A stretch of DNA of 64,000 nucleotides from Micromonospora chersina. Lineage in GTDB: Bacteria; Actinomycetota; Actinomycetes; Mycobacteriales; Micromonosporaceae. The stretch's first letter is position 1. Every line of letters begins with the position of its first letter. The translations under genes and the position numbers were made by a program. The notes under the pieces are model-generated. The model saw nothing but the letters and a program-made list of their open reading frames with translations, was not told the origin of the DNA and searched no databases. Below are positions 45,351 through 57,238 of the stretch, one piece after another. The DNA is taken from NCBI RefSeq assembly GCF_900091475.1, contig NZ_FMIB01000002.1:1426001-1490000 (forward strand). Reading direction: 5' to 3'.

Positions 45351-45383
45351 GTGGGACGGGAGAACATGGGGGGTGCTTCGTGA
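45351..45383 (+). other. Possible leaderless 10-residue leader peptide before the ferredoxin
   Basis: TACCGT (45339-45344) lies 6 nt before a GTG that opens a 10-codon frame ([10 protein letters not shown]). Its stop overlaps the ferredoxin start (GTGA). The pattern repeats the leaderless starts seen elsewhere here and would couple ferredoxin translation to a tiny leader peptide. Confidence 0.4.
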
Positions 45384-45673
45384 CCGACGTCGCGACGGAC
45401 CAGCTGCAGGTCTGGGTGGATCAGGACCTGTGCACGGGTGACGGGCTCTGCGTGCAGTACGCGCCGGAGGTCTTCGAGTTCGACGTCGACGGCCTGGCGT
45501 ACGTCAAGGGGCCGGACGGCGAGCTGCGCCTGGCCGCGGGCGCCCGGGTGGACGTGCCGGAGCACCTGCGCCTCGAAGTGATCGACTCGGCGAAGGAGTG
45601 CCCGGGCGAGTGCATCCACGTGGTGCGCGCCCGCGACGGCGCCGAGGTGGCCGGCCCGGACGCCGAGGACTGA
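45380..45673 (+). CDS. Single-cluster ferredoxin
   Basis: A 97-residue ferredoxin with Cys18-x5-Cys24, Cys74 and Cys78. The CTGDGLC...ECPGEC arrangement matches small 3Fe-4S/4Fe-4S ferredoxins that reduce P450s or other oxygenases. No P450 or reductase gene is adjacent. GTG 45380 lies after a run of Gs (Shine-Dalgarno-like) and overlaps a possible leader peptide. Divergent from arc. Confidence 0.88.
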   Translation: MTDVATDQLQVWVDQDLCTGDGLCVQYAPEVFEFDVDGLAYVKGPDGELRLAAGARVDVPEHLRLEVIDSAKECPGECIHVVRARDGAEVAGPDAED

Positions 45674-45687
45674 GCTGACGCACCGCA

Positions 45688-45715
45688 CGGGCCGGGGACC
45701 GACGTCCCCGGCCCG
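45688..45715. terminator. Bidirectional terminator between the ferredoxin and the 190-aa gene
   Basis: A 12-bp perfect stem CGGGCCGGGGAC/GTCCCCGGCCCG with a CGAC loop lies between two convergent genes. Confidence 0.75.
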
Positions 45716-45724
45716 CGGCGTCTG

Positions 45725-46297
45725 TCACAGCATCGGGCGGCCGACGACCGAGGCGACCAGCCGGGCGAACTCCTCCAGCCGGGCGATCTGCCCGGCGCCG
45801 CCGTCGTCGAGGGTCTTGCCGAAGCGCAGCGCGTCGTGCCGGGGCGCGCCGACCGCCTCGTCGCTGGGCGGCGCCTCGTCCAGGGAGCTGAGCAGCAGGT
45901 AGACGTCGATGCTGTCGACCCGGACCTCGCCGGTGTCGGCGCGGGTGAGCCGCCGGCGGCAGCCGACCTCGGTGACCGTGGAGACCGGCACCACGCGCAG
46001 CGAGGAGGTCATCGAGCCGGGCGGCCCCTCCCCCGGCGGGACGTCCTCGCCGTGCCAGAGCACCAGCCGGCTGCCGTCGCAGACGACGACCTCCTGCCAC
46101 ACCCCGTTCACCTCGTTGACGAAGCGTTCCAGGGTGAAGCCGAGCACGGAGGCGCCGCGCAGCACCCCGCCGAGGGCGTCCAGGGCGATGTCGGGGTCGC
46201 GCAGGTAGGCCCGGGCGGCCGACTCCAGGTCGGCGTAGGGCGACCAGTCGGGGAAGACGGCGGGCAGGTCGCCGTTGCCGTAGCCGGGGCTGCTCAT
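45725..46297 (-). CDS. Conserved protein of unknown function near trmI
   Basis: A 190-residue protein. It begins with MSSPGYGNGDLPAVFPDWSP and has a helical segment (DLESAARAYLRDPDIALDALGG) and several beta-like stretches (VWQEVVVCDGSRLVLWHGED, VDSIDVYLLLSSLDEAPP). No catalytic motif or membrane segment is visible. ATG 46297 has GGGAGGCGG upstream. It is transcribed in the same direction as trmI with a 168-bp gap, perhaps as part of that operon. I do not recognise the family. Confidence 0.7.
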   Translation of the reverse strand: MSSPGYGNGDLPAVFPDWSPYADLESAARAYLRDPDIALDALGGVLRGASVLGFTLERFVNEVNGVWQEVVVCDGSRLVLWHGEDVPPGEGPPGSMTSSLRVVPVSTVTEVGCRRRLTRADTGEVRVDSIDVYLLLSSLDEAPPSDEAVGAPRHDALRFGKTLDDGGAGQIARLEEFARLVASVVGRPML

Positions 46298-46464
46298 GCC
46301 GCCGCCTCCCGGCCCGCGTGCCGCCACCGGTCCGGACCGCCGGGACGGGCGCGGCGCCGGCCGCGTGCCCCGATCCGCTCGCTCATGCCACCGTCTCCAC
46401 CCGCTCGGTGTCGTCCCCGCCGGGAAACATGATCCGCCCGCTCATACCCGTCCGCGCCGCGGGG

Positions 46465-48570
<2,106 letters not shown>

Positions 48571-48672
48571 CTACGTGAGGAGTGAGCCGCTTCCGCGAGC
48601 CCCGCAGTCGCGCCGATCATGACCGGTGCGGCGACGGTCGGCCTGTCACACCGGTGCCCTAACCTTCCGGGC

Positions 48673-49587
48673 ATGACGGCGGAACCGGTGATCGACACGC
48701 AGCCCGACCCGACGGCGCCGGCGGCGCCGCCCACGGTGCGGGCGTCGCTGTCGCCGTCGCGGGCGGCCGACTTCAAGACCTGCCCGCTGCTCTACCGGTT
48801 CCGCAGCATCGACCGGCTGCCCGAGCGCCCGACAGTGGAGCAGGTCCGGGGCACGCTCGTGCACGCCGTGCTGGAGCGGCTGTTCGACCTGCCGGCGGCG
48901 GCCCGCACCCGGGAGTCGGCCGGCGACCTGGTCGCCCCCCAGTGGGACCGGCTGGTCACCGAGCAGCCGGAGCTGGCGACGCTGTTCGCCGAGGGCGACA
49001 CGGCCGGCGTGGAGGGGTTCCTCCGCTCGGCGGCGGCGCTGCTGGAGGGCTACTTCTCGGTGGAGGACCCGCGCCGGCTGGAGCCGGCCGAGCGGGAGGC
49101 GCTGATCTCCGCGGTGGTCGACGACGAGCTGCTCATCCGGGGTTACCTCGACCGGCTCGACGTGGCGCCCGACGGCGCGCTGCGGGTGGTCGACTACAAG
49201 ACCGGCGGCGCCCCGCGGGAGGCGTTCGAGGCCCGGGCGCTGTTCCAGCTGAAGTTCTACGCCCTGGTGCTGTGGCGGACCCGGGGGGTGGTGCCGCGGG
49301 TGCTGCGGCTGCTCTACCTCAAGGACGCAGAGGTGTGCGACTACTCCCCCGACGCCGACGAGCTGCTGCGCTTCGAGCGCACCGTGGTGGCGCTCTGGCA
49401 GGCGATCGAGCAGGCCACCGCGCGGCAGGACTTCCGCCCCCGGCCCAGCCGGCTCTGCGACTGGTGCAGCCACCAGGCGCTCTGCCCGAGCTTCGGCGGC
49501 ACCCCGCCGCCGTTCCCGGTGGCCGGCCCGGCCGACCCGCTCACCGACGCCCGCTCCCGGCCGGCCGCCCCCGGCGCGGACGAGTGA
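48673..49587 (+). CDS. RecB-family PD-(D/E)xK exonuclease
   Basis: A 304-residue nuclease. SPSRAADFKTCPLLYRFR opens with Cys37; VRGTLVHAVLERLFD and VVDYKTGGAPRE provide the PD-(D/E)xK core. C-terminal CDWCSHQALCP adds three more Cys, matching the AddB/RecB-type [4Fe-4S] nuclease modules. Probably an exonuclease in DNA repair. TAACCT is 7 nt before the ATG, so it is likely leaderless. Confidence 0.9.
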   Translation: MTAEPVIDTQPDPTAPAAPPTVRASLSPSRAADFKTCPLLYRFRSIDRLPERPTVEQVRGTLVHAVLERLFDLPAAARTRESAGDLVAPQWDRLVTEQPELATLFAEGDTAGVEGFLRSAAALLEGYFSVEDPRRLEPAEREALISAVVDDELLIRGYLDRLDVAPDGALRVVDYKTGGAPREAFEARALFQLKFYALVLWRTRGVVPRVLRLLYLKDAEVCDYSPDADELLRFERTVVALWQAIEQATARQDFRPRPSRLCDWCSHQALCPSFGGTPPPFPVAGPADPLTDARSRPAAPGADE

Positions 49588-49588
49588 T

Positions 49589-49606
49589 CTCCTCCTCACG
49601 GAGGAG
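49589..49606 (+). terminator. Hairpin after the RecB-like gene
   Basis: CTCCTCC-TCAC-GGAGGAG, a 7-bp stem directly after the stop codon. Short, but well placed before the next promoter. Confidence 0.5.
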
Positions 49607-49663
49607 GCGGGGTTCGGCATCGGCGACGACCGGCCGGCGCCGGGCGGCGGCTAGCGTCGGAGC

Positions 49664-50857
49664 ATGACGAACCGGCTGCGCGCGTGGGCGCGGGAGCGGC
49701 CGCTGGCCGTGGACGCGGCCACGGCCGTCGCGCTGGCGCTGGTGGACGCGGCGTTCCTGCTGCTGACCCCGCGGGAGCTGCGACCCGACCAGTTGTTGCC
49801 GGCGTTGGGCTGGAGCGTGCTGTGCGCCGCCCCGGTGGCGATCCGCCGTCTCGCCCCGTGGCCGGCGGTCGGCGCGGCGGTGGCCACCCTCGCCGTGCCG
49901 GTGCTGTTCCACCTCGCGCCCACCACGCAGGGGCTGACGTTCGTCGTCCTCACCTACACCATGGCGGCGCACCGGCCGCTGCGCCCGGCCACCCTGGCCG
50001 CGCTGCTGCTCTGGGTGCCGGTGGTGCTGGCGAACGTGGTGGCGCCCCTGGACGGGGTGCTTGACATGGGCCCCGGGGTGCTGGTGCTCAACAACCTGCT
50101 CACCGCGTCGGTGGCGTACGCGGTGGGCCGCGCGGTGCAGGCCCGCCGGCAGACCACCCGGATACTGCGGGAGCGGGCCCGGATCGCCGAGGCCACCCAG
50201 CGGTCGCTGGCCGAGCAGGCGGTCGCCGACGAGCGCCGCCGCATCGCCCGGGAGCTGCACGACGTGGTGGCCCACCACGTCAGCGTGATGGGTGTGCTCG
50301 CCACCGGGGCGCGCCGGGTGCTGCGCCGCGACCCGGACGCGGCGGACGAGGCGATGGCCACTGTCGAGGAGACCGGCCGGGCCACCCTGCGGGAGCTGCG
50401 CCGGCTGCTGGACGTGCTGCGCACGGACGCCGAACCGGCCGCCGAGTTGACCCCGCAGCCGGGGTTGACCGGCATCGAGGCACTCGTGGAGCAGGTCCGC
50501 GACGCCGGGCTGCCGGTCACGTTGCGGGTCGACGGCACGCCCGGGCCCATGGAGGACGGGGTGGCGCTGACCGTCTACCGGATCGTGCAGGAGGCGCTGA
50601 CCAACGCGCTCAAGCACGCCGGCCGGGCCACCGCGCTGGTCCGGCTCACCGTCACCGACGGCTGCCTGGCCGTGGAGGTCACCGACACCGGCCGCGGCCC
50701 GGCGCCGGTGCCCGACCGGATCGGGCACGGCCTGGTCGGCATGCGGGAACGCGTCGCCCTCTACGGTGGGGTCCTGCGGACCGGTCCGCGGCCCGGCGGC
50801 GGCTTCCGGGTGTACGCGCGGATCCCGCTGGAGTCGGCCGGGGCGGTCCCGGCGTGA
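49664..50857 (+). CDS. NarL-type sensor histidine kinase
   Basis: A 397-residue kinase: four or five N-terminal membrane helices (about 15-135), then RIARELHDVVAHHVSVM with phosphoacceptor His199, and a GHKL ATPase with VTDTGRGPAPVPDRIGHGLVGMRERV. It senses an envelope signal and phosphorylates the adjacent response regulator. TAGCGT lies 6 nt before the ATG (leaderless). The downstream ABC exporter suggests cell-envelope or antimicrobial-peptide stress. Confidence 0.92.
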   Translation: MTNRLRAWARERPLAVDAATAVALALVDAAFLLLTPRELRPDQLLPALGWSVLCAAPVAIRRLAPWPAVGAAVATLAVPVLFHLAPTTQGLTFVVLTYTMAAHRPLRPATLAALLLWVPVVLANVVAPLDGVLDMGPGVLVLNNLLTASVAYAVGRAVQARRQTTRILRERARIAEATQRSLAEQAVADERRRIARELHDVVAHHVSVMGVLATGARRVLRRDPDAADEAMATVEETGRATLRELRRLLDVLRTDAEPAAELTPQPGLTGIEALVEQVRDAGLPVTLRVDGTPGPMEDGVALTVYRIVQEALTNALKHAGRATALVRLTVTDGCLAVEVTDTGRGPAPVPDRIGHGLVGMRERVALYGGVLRTGPRPGGGFRVYARIPLESAGAVPA

Positions 50858-50886
50858 CCGGCGCCACGGCCGAACGAGGGGGACCG

Positions 50887-51570
50887 ATGACCGACAGCAC
50901 CGCCACCCGACCGGTGCGGATCCTGCTCGCCGACGACCAGCCGCTGCTGCGTACCGGTTTCCGGATGGTGCTGGGCACCGAGGACGACCTGGACATCGTG
51001 GCGGAGGCCGGCGACGGGGTGGAGGCGGTGGAGCTGTCCCGGCGGCTGCTGCCGGACGTGGTGCTCATGGACATCCGGATGCCGCGGATGGACGGGGTGG
51101 CGGCCACCCGGGCGATCGTGGACGCCCGGCTGCCGGTGCGGGTGCTCATCCTCACCACCTTCGACCTGGACGAGTACGTGGTCGGCGCGCTGCGCGCCGG
51201 GGCCAGCGGCTTCCTGGCCAAGGACGTGCCGGCCGAGGACCTGGTGACCGCGATCCGGACGGTGGCGGCCGGGGAGGCGGTGGTGGCGCCGCGGATCCTG
51301 CGCCGGCTGCTGGACCGCTTCGCCGACGTGCTGCCCGACCCGGCGGCCACCCCGCCGAAGGCCCTCGATGCGCTGACCGAGCGGGAGCGGGAGGTCCTCG
51401 TGCAGGTGGCGCGCGGGCTGTCCAACGCCGAGATCGCCCGGGAGCTGTCGGTGAGCGAGACGACCGTGAAGACCCACGTGGGGCACGTGCTCACGAAGCT
51501 GGGGCTGCGGGACCGGGTGCAGGCGGTGGTGCTGGCGTACGAGACGGGCCTGGTCCGCCCCGGCGGGTGA
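50887..51570 (+). CDS. NarL/LuxR-type response regulator
   Basis: A 227-residue regulator. A receiver domain with phosphoacceptor Asp62 in DVVLMDIRMPRMDG is followed by a C-terminal LuxR HTH (LTEREREVLVQVARGLSNAEIARELS). ATG 50887 has GAGGGGG upstream; a GTG overlapping the kinase stop (50854) is the alternative. It probably activates the adjacent ABC transporter from the inverted repeats in the gap. Confidence 0.93.
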   Translation: MTDSTATRPVRILLADDQPLLRTGFRMVLGTEDDLDIVAEAGDGVEAVELSRRLLPDVVLMDIRMPRMDGVAATRAIVDARLPVRVLILTTFDLDEYVVGALRAGASGFLAKDVPAEDLVTAIRTVAAGEAVVAPRILRRLLDRFADVLPDPAATPPKALDALTEREREVLVQVARGLSNAEIARELSVSETTVKTHVGHVLTKLGLRDRVQAVVLAYETGLVRPGG

Positions 51571-51614
51571 GGTGGCGCCGGTCACCTACCGTGACCATCG
51601 GCGGCGGGGCGGGG

Positions 51615-51698
51615 TTGACCATGACGCGACGTGAGGTTCTAGCGTCGGCGCCGCCGGCCGGTCAGGGATGACCCTGAGCCGGCCTCGGGGGTGACCCC
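51615..51698 (+). promoter_or_regulatory. Promoter and candidate response-regulator operators before the ABC exporter
   Basis: TTGACC (51615-51620) and TAGCGT (51640-51645), 19 nt apart, form a promoter about 175 nt before the ABC gene. Just downstream are two related inverted repeats, TCAGGG-ATGA-CCCTGA (51662-51677) and GGGG-GTGA-CCCC (51687-51698), centred 23 bp apart. Their shared GGG-NTGA-CCC core fits a dimeric regulator binding twice on one DNA face. Confidence 0.45.
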
Positions 51699-51827
51699 AA
51701 CGGAAATTCCGGCGACGGTTCCGCCCCGGGGCGGACGGATCCGCGTCCGGCGGCACCGAGGATGGAACTGCCGCACCGGCCAGCGGGGGCGGTGCGGATC
51801 AGCAGGCTGACGGAAGAGGTAGATGAC

Positions 51828-52595
51828 GTGACCGCGACGGTAGGGCAGCAGGCGCAGGCCGCGGCCCGGGCCAGCGACGTGTGGAAGGTGTACGGCAGCG
51901 GCGAGGCGCAGGTCATCGCGCTGCGGGGGGTGAGCGCCGACTTCGAGCGGGGCCGGTTCACCGCGATCATGGGCCCGTCCGGCTCGGGCAAGTCGACGCT
52001 CATGCACTGCCTGGCGGGCCTGGACTCGGTGACCCGGGGCACCGTCATGATCGGCGACACCACGGTGACCGGGCTGGGCGACGCCGGCCTGACGAAGCTG
52101 CGCCGCGACAAGGTGGGCTTCATCTTCCAGCAGTTCAACCTGCTGCCCACGCTCACCGCGCAGGAGAACATCCTGCTGCCGCTGTCGATCGCCGGCCGCA
52201 AGCCCGACCCGGCCTGGTACGACACGGTGATCGACACGGTCGGCCTGCGGGAGCGCCTCGGGCACCGCCCGGCGCAGCTCTCCGGCGGCCAGCAGCAGCG
52301 CGTCGCGTGCGCCCGGGCCCTGGTCTCCCGCCCCGAGGTGATCTTCGCCGACGAGCCGACCGGCAACCTGGACTCCCGTTCCGGCGCCGAGGTGCTCAAC
52401 TTCCTGCGCAACTCGGTCCGCGAGCACGGCCAGACCATCGTCATGGTCACCCACGACCCGACCGCCGCCGCGTACGCCGACCGGGTGGTCTTCCTCGCCG
52501 ACGGCCAGATCGTCTCGGAGCTGATCGAGCCGACCGCCGACACGGTGCTGGACACGATGAAGAAGCTCGACGCGCCGGCCGAGGTGGGCAACTGA
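51828..52595 (+). CDS. ABC transporter ATP-binding protein (MacB/LolD-like)
   Basis: A 255-residue ATPase. Walker [11 protein letters not shown]-loop [15 protein letters not shown], signature LSGGQQQR and Walker [13 protein letters not shown] are present, in the MacB/LolD subtype. GTG 51828 has AGAGG upstream. Its stop overlaps the permease ATG (TGATG). With the permease it probably exports or removes a lipid or antimicrobial peptide. Confidence 0.93.
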   Translation: MTATVGQQAQAAARASDVWKVYGSGEAQVIALRGVSADFERGRFTAIMGPSGSGKSTLMHCLAGLDSVTRGTVMIGDTTVTGLGDAGLTKLRRDKVGFIFQQFNLLPTLTAQENILLPLSIAGRKPDPAWYDTVIDTVGLRERLGHRPAQLSGGQQQRVACARALVSRPEVIFADEPTGNLDSRSGAEVLNFLRNSVREHGQTIVMVTHDPTAAAYADRVVFLADGQIVSELIEPTADTVLDTMKKLDAPAEVGN

Positions 52596-55144
52596 TGTTC
52601 CGGGCCACGATGAAGAGCCTGCTGGCGCGCAAGCTGCGGCTGCTGCTGTCCGGCCTGGCGGTGGTGCTCGGCGTCATGTTCGTCTCCGGCGCGTTTGTGC
52701 TCACCGACACCCTCGGCCGGTCCTTCGACGCGGTCTTCTCCGACGCGTTCTCCGAAGTCGACGTCAACGTGGCCGCGAAGCCGAAGGTCGCGCTGTCCGA
52801 GGTCGAGGGCGAGCAGGTGGCCGCCCCGGTGCCCGCGTCGGTCGTCGACCGCGTCAAGGCGGTGCCGGGCGTGACCGACGTGCGGGGCGTGGTCAACGCC
52901 GACGGGGCCCGGCTGATCGGCAGCAACGGCAAGGTGGTCACCTCGTTCGGCCCGCCGCAGCTCGGCGAGAACTGGCTCGGCGAGAGCGACCTGCTCAAGC
53001 TGCGCGAGGGGCGCGCGCCGCAGGCCGACGACGAGATCGTGGTCAACGTCGCGCTCGCCGAGGCGGCCAAGGTCAAGGTCGGCGACCGGGTCGGCGTGCT
53101 GACCCTGGCGCCGAAGAAGGAGTTCACCCTCGTCGGCGTCTTCGGCTACAGCGGTGGCCGGGACTCGGTGGGCGGGGTCAACGAGGTCGCCTTCACCACA
53201 CCGGTCGCCCAGCAGCTGATGCTCGGCAAGCCGGACGTGTTCTCCAACGTCACCGCGCAGGCCGCCGGCGGCACCACCCCCGAGGCGCTGCGCGACGAGG
53301 TGGCCCGCGCCCTCGGCACGGACTACGAGGTCAAGACCGGCAAGCAGCTCGCCGACGACGCGTCCGCCAGCCTGAAGGAGGGCCTGTCCTTCTTCAACAA
53401 GATCCTGCTCGGCTTCGCCGCGGTGGCGCTGCTGGTCGGCACCTTCCTGATCCTCAACACCTTCTCGATCATCGTCGCCCAGCGCACCCGCGAGCTGGCG
53501 CTCATGCGGGCCATCGGCGCGAGCGGGCGGCAGGTCATCGGCTCGGTGGTCCTGGAGGCAGTGGCGGTCGGCCTGATCGCCTCGGTACTCGGGCTCGCCG
53601 CCGGCATCGGGGTCGGCGCGCTGCTGGCGTACCTGTTCGGCAAGCTCGCCGGCGGGCTCACCCTGGCCGGGCTCGGCGTGCCGCCCGCGGCGGTCATCGG
53701 CGCCTTCGCGGTGGGTCTGGTGATCACCGTGGTGGCGGCGCTGCTGCCGGCGCTGCGTGCCTCGCGCATCCCGCCGATCGCCGCCATGCAGGACGTCGCC
53801 ACGCCGGACCGGCCGCTGACCAAGGTGACCGTGGGCGGGTCCGTGGTCACCGCGATCGGCGCGGGCCTGCTCTTCCTCGGGCTGGGCGGTCACGCCGGCG
53901 ACAACACCCTGGCCACCATCCTCGGTGGCGTGCTGTTCGCCTTCATCGGCGTGGCGCTGCTGACCCCGCTGATCAGCCGGCCGGTCGTCGCCCTGCTGGG
54001 GTCGATCTTCGCGTGGTCGGTGCCGGGCAAGCTGGGCCGGCTGAACTCCGGCCGCAACCCCCGTCGCACCGCGATCACGGCCGCCGCGCTGATGGTCGGC
54101 ATCGCCCTGGTGACCGGGGTGACGGTGATCCTCGACTCGGCCAAGGGCAGCATCAGCGCGCTGGCCGAGGACACCATCAAGGCGGAGCTGGTGATCTCCG
54201 GCGCCCAGGCGGGCCCACGGCCGGCGAGCTTCGACCCGGCGGTGCTGGAGAAGGCCGCCGACATCCCCGGGGTGCGGCTGGTCGACGGCGAGTACGGCGA
54301 CATGGCCACCGTGAACGGCGAGCGGACCTGGGTGGCGGCGTCCAGCGACGTGGCCGCGCTGGAGCGGATCTTCGGGGCGAAGGCCACCGCCGGTGACATC
54401 AGCCGGCTCGGCCCGGACCAGATGCTGCTCAGCTCGGACACCGCGAAGTCCCGCAACCTGTCGGTCGGCTCGACGGTGACCGTGCAGCTCTCCCGGGGCG
54501 ACGCCCACACCTTCACGGTCAGCGGCATCTACGAGAGCTCGCAGCTGACCAACCCGGTGGTGCTGCCGCCGCAGGCGGCCACCGACTTCGCCATCCCGCA
54601 ACCCATCCAGGGCTTCGTGCAGCTCGCCCCGGGCACCTCGGTGGACGCGGTGCAGCCGCAGATCGAGCGGCTGCTCGCGGACAGCCCGGAGGTGTCGGTG
54701 GCGGACCGGGCCGCGTTCATCAAGCAGCAGACCAGCCAGCTGGACACCCCGCTGCGGATGATCCAGATCCTGCTGGCGCTGGCCATCGTGATCGCGGTGC
54801 TGGGCATCATCAACACCCTGGCCCTGTCGGTGCTGGAACGCACCCGCGAGCTGGGCCTGCTGCGGGCCATCGGCCTGCGCCGGGCGCAGACCATGCGGAT
54901 GATCACCGTGGAGGCGGTGGTGATCTCGATCTTCGGCGCGCTGCTCGGCGTCGTGGTCGGCACCGGTCTCGGCGCGGCCGTGGTCCGGGCGCTCAAGGAC
55001 GAGGGCATCACCGACCTGGTCCTGCCCTGGAGCCAGATGGTGACGTTCCTGGTCCTGGCCGCGATCATCGGCGTGGTGGCCGCGGTGCTGCCCGCCATCC
55101 GCGCGGCGCGGATCAACGTGCTGGGTGCCATCGCCCACGACTGA
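52595..55144 (+). CDS. FtsX/MacB-type ABC permease
   Basis: An 849-residue permease with two FtsX-like units of about four helices each. Large extracytoplasmic domains lie at about 45-265 and 525-715. [21 protein letters not shown] and [20 protein letters not shown] are the paired coupling motifs. It works with the preceding ATPase under the upstream two-component system. The strongest hairpin in the window follows. Confidence 0.92.
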   Translation: MFRATMKSLLARKLRLLLSGLAVVLGVMFVSGAFVLTDTLGRSFDAVFSDAFSEVDVNVAAKPKVALSEVEGEQVAAPVPASVVDRVKAVPGVTDVRGVVNADGARLIGSNGKVVTSFGPPQLGENWLGESDLLKLREGRAPQADDEIVVNVALAEAAKVKVGDRVGVLTLAPKKEFTLVGVFGYSGGRDSVGGVNEVAFTTPVAQQLMLGKPDVFSNVTAQAAGGTTPEALRDEVARALGTDYEVKTGKQLADDASASLKEGLSFFNKILLGFAAVALLVGTFLILNTFSIIVAQRTRELALMRAIGASGRQVIGSVVLEAVAVGLIASVLGLAAGIGVGALLAYLFGKLAGGLTLAGLGVPPAAVIGAFAVGLVITVVAALLPALRASRIPPIAAMQDVATPDRPLTKVTVGGSVVTAIGAGLLFLGLGGHAGDNTLATILGGVLFAFIGVALLTPLISRPVVALLGSIFAWSVPGKLGRLNSGRNPRRTAITAAALMVGIALVTGVTVILDSAKGSISALAEDTIKAELVISGAQAGPRPASFDPAVLEKAADIPGVRLVDGEYGDMATVNGERTWVAASSDVAALERIFGAKATAGDISRLGPDQMLLSSDTAKSRNLSVGSTVTVQLSRGDAHTFTVSGIYESSQLTNPVVLPPQAATDFAIPQPIQGFVQLAPGTSVDAVQPQIERLLADSPEVSVADRAAFIKQQTSQLDTPLRMIQILLALAIVIAVLGIINTLALSVLERTRELGLLRAIGLRRAQTMRMITVEAVVISIFGALLGVVVGTGLGAAVVRALKDEGITDLVLPWSQMVTFLVLAAIIGVVAAVLPAIRAARINVLGAIAHD

Positions 55145-55158
55145 CCCCGGCACGCACG

Positions 55159-55192
55159 ACGGCCCCTGCCACCTTCCGGTGGCGGGGGCCGT
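55159..55192 (+). terminator. Strong terminator after the ABC operon
   Basis: A 15-bp stem with one G-T pair (55159-55173/55178-55192), TTCC loop and following TT, 15 bp after the permease stop. Confidence 0.85.
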
Positions 55193-55248
55193 TTCCGTCA
55201 CCGGTCCTCCCCACCGTCTGCCAGGCTCGGCCCACGGGGGTGAGGGTC

Positions 55249-55623
55249 GTGACTGAGGACGTTTACGCGCGGGCGCTGGAGAACGCCGAGCGACTGCTCG
55301 GCCAGCCGCTCACCCTGCCGCTCGGTCCCGGCGAGCCGCCGGTCGGCGCGGACTTCCGGCGGCTGGCCACCGAGCACACGTTCGGTGACGTGTGGCCCCG
55401 TGAGGGACTGGACCTGCGCTCCCGCTGCCTGGTGTCGGTGGCGATCGCCGCGGCGCTGGGCACCCACGAGCCGCTGCGCGGACAACTGCGCATCGCACTG
55501 CACTCCGGGGTGAGCCGCGAGGAGATCGTCGAACTCTTCATCCACCTGGCCGCCTACGCCGGCGCCGCGCGCGCCTTCGACAGCTACCAGATCGCCGTGG
55601 CGGTGTTCGGCGAGGCCCGCTGA
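55249..55623 (+). CDS. Carboxymuconolactone decarboxylase-family protein
   Basis: A 124-residue all-helical CMD protein with the family patterns [18 protein letters not shown] and [21 protein letters not shown]. It lacks the CxxC of AhpD, so it is not a classical peroxidase; a decarboxylase or hydratase-like role is possible. GTG 55249 has a G-rich site upstream; GTG 55240 is the alternative. Confidence 0.82.
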   Translation: MTEDVYARALENAERLLGQPLTLPLGPGEPPVGADFRRLATEHTFGDVWPREGLDLRSRCLVSVAIAAALGTHEPLRGQLRIALHSGVSREEIVELFIHLAAYAGAARAFDSYQIAVAVFGEAR

Positions 55624-55629
55624 CCGCGC

Positions 55630-56277
55630 TCAGGCGGGGCGTTCCCCGAGCAGGGCTGCCAGCAGCTCCAGGTCCGCCGCGGTCAGGCTCTCCAACTGGT
55701 GTACGCCGTCGGTCGGCGGCAACGGCACCTCGGCCGGGACGGCCAGCACGGCGGCCCCGGCCGCGAGGGCGCTGGCCACCCCGGTGGGCGAGTCCTCGAT
55801 CGCCACGCACCGCGCGATCGGCACACCGAGCAGCCGCGCCGCGGTCAGGTACGGCTCCGGGTGCGGCTTCGCCGCGTCCACCTCGTCGCCGCAGACCACC
55901 GCGTCGAAGCTGTCCCGGCCCAGGGTGTCGAGGGCGACCTCGACCAGCGGCCGGGTGCTGGAGGTGACCAGGGCGGTGGGGATGCCGGCGGCGCGGACGG
56001 CACGCAGCAGCGCGAGGGCCCCGGGCCGCCAGCGCAGCCCGTCGCGGAACAGCTCCAGGATCCGGGCGTTGATCCAGTCGGCGCTGGCCTGCGGGTCCCG
56101 CTCGGGCTGGCCCAGGTCGTCGTGCACGATCCGCATCGACACGGCCATGCTGGTGCCGATGATCGCCTTACGGGCGTCGTCGGAGAGGGTGCCGCCGTAG
56201 ACGGCCGCGAGTTCCTGCAACGCGACGTCCCAGAGCTTCTCGCTGTCGACCAGGGTGCCGTCCATGTCGAAGAGCAC
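55630..56277 (-). CDS. HAD phosphatase (beta-phosphoglucomutase-like)
   Basis: A 215-residue HAD phosphatase/phosphomutase: VLFDMDGTLVDSE (Asp nucleophile), LVTSSTRP (motif II), AAKPHPEPYL Lys motif and AIEDSPTGVASA (motif IV). Acts on sugar phosphates or similar. Homologues usually start about eight residues earlier; here a CTG at 56301, 6 nt after GGAGG, would supply that N-terminus, so initiation may be at CTG rather than GTG 56277. Confidence 0.9.
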   Translation of the reverse strand: MLFDMDGTLVDSEKLWDVALQELAAVYGGTLSDDARKAIIGTSMAVSMRIVHDDLGQPERDPQASADWINARILELFRDGLRWRPGALALLRAVRAAGIPTALVTSSTRPLVEVALDTLGRDSFDAVVCGDEVDAAKPHPEPYLTAARLLGVPIARCVAIEDSPTGVASALAAGAAVLAVPAEVPLPPTDGVHQLESLTAADLELLAALLGERPA

Positions 56278-56391
56278 GGCGGCGGGATGTCTGCTGCTCA
56301 GCGGGGGCCTCCTCGGGTGCGGGTACCCGCCGATCCTCTCAGCCGGGCCGCGCCGGGCGACCGCCGTCCCCGGCGAGGGTGACCTGCGGCA

Positions 56392-57141
56392 TCAGCCGAG
56401 GCCGCAGGCGTCCAGGGAGTTCTCGTAGCCCCGGAAGAACGAGTCGGTGCGCTGCTCGGCGGTGCCGTGCGAGCCCTCGGCGAACCAGGGCTGGTTCGGG
56501 TCGTCACCGACCGCCAGCAGCCCTTCGCGGAACTCGTCGAGGTCGCCCTCGGCCAGCGTGAGCGTCCCCGAGCGCACGTTGTCACCGATGTACGCCCCGG
56601 CCATGCAGTCCGCCTGCAACTCCTGCTGGATGGTGAAGTTGTAGCGGATGCCGAGGCGGACCTGGACGCCGTGGGCGTACTCGTGGCCGAGCAGGTAGAA
56701 CAGGAACGCGTCGCCGACCTGCCGGAACGCCGCCACCGACCAGTTCACGTCGTAGGCGATGAAGTCGCCCGCCGAGCAGTAGACCGCGTTGTTGCGGGGC
56801 AGTCCCTCGCCGCCGCAGGAGACCTCGCCGGACCTGGTGTACGGCACCACCCGCCGGATCGGCTGGAACTGCTTCCCGGAGGCCCGGAACCGGTCGGTCC
56901 AGTAGCGCTCGGCGATGCCCACGGCGTCGGAGAAGTCCTGCTTGAACTCGGCCACGCTCGTGGTGCCGTCGGCGCGGGTCGAGTCCGCTCCGGGGGAGGC
57001 CGCCGGGCCGTTCTGCCGCGGGCCGGGCTGTTCCGGCTCGCCCTGGTCCAGCCCACCGCCCATGCAGCCGGCCGCCACCACCACGGCCACCAGCAGCCCG
57101 GCCAGTGGTCCCGGTCGCCGACGTCCCGCCTTCTCCCCCAC
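56392..57141 (-). CDS. Lipoprotein neutral zinc metallopeptidase (YpfJ-like)
   Basis: A 249-residue protein with an N-terminal hydrophobic helix and a lipobox-like AAGC (Cys26). The zinc motif LLGHEYAHGVQ has His153-Glu154...His157, with a downstream Glu-rich helix (QQELQADCMAGAYIG) as third ligand region. It is a cell-surface peptidase of the predicted neutral metallopeptidase family; substrate unknown. GTG 57141 has GGGAGG upstream. Confidence 0.88.
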   Translation of the reverse strand: MGEKAGRRRPGPLAGLLVAVVVAAGCMGGGLDQGEPEQPGPRQNGPAASPGADSTRADGTTSVAEFKQDFSDAVGIAERYWTDRFRASGKQFQPIRRVVPYTRSGEVSCGGEGLPRNNAVYCSAGDFIAYDVNWSVAAFRQVGDAFLFYLLGHEYAHGVQVRLGIRYNFTIQQELQADCMAGAYIGDNVRSGTLTLAEGDLDEFREGLLAVGDDPNQPWFAEGSHGTAEQRTDSFFRGYENSLDACGLG

Positions 57142-57238
57142 CACTGCCTCCCGGCTGAGTCCCTGTGTCAGCGCAGTACCCCGACCGCACGGGGTTGATG
57201 CCCACCGGGGATCACGTGCCCGCGCGGGCCTTCGTTCA

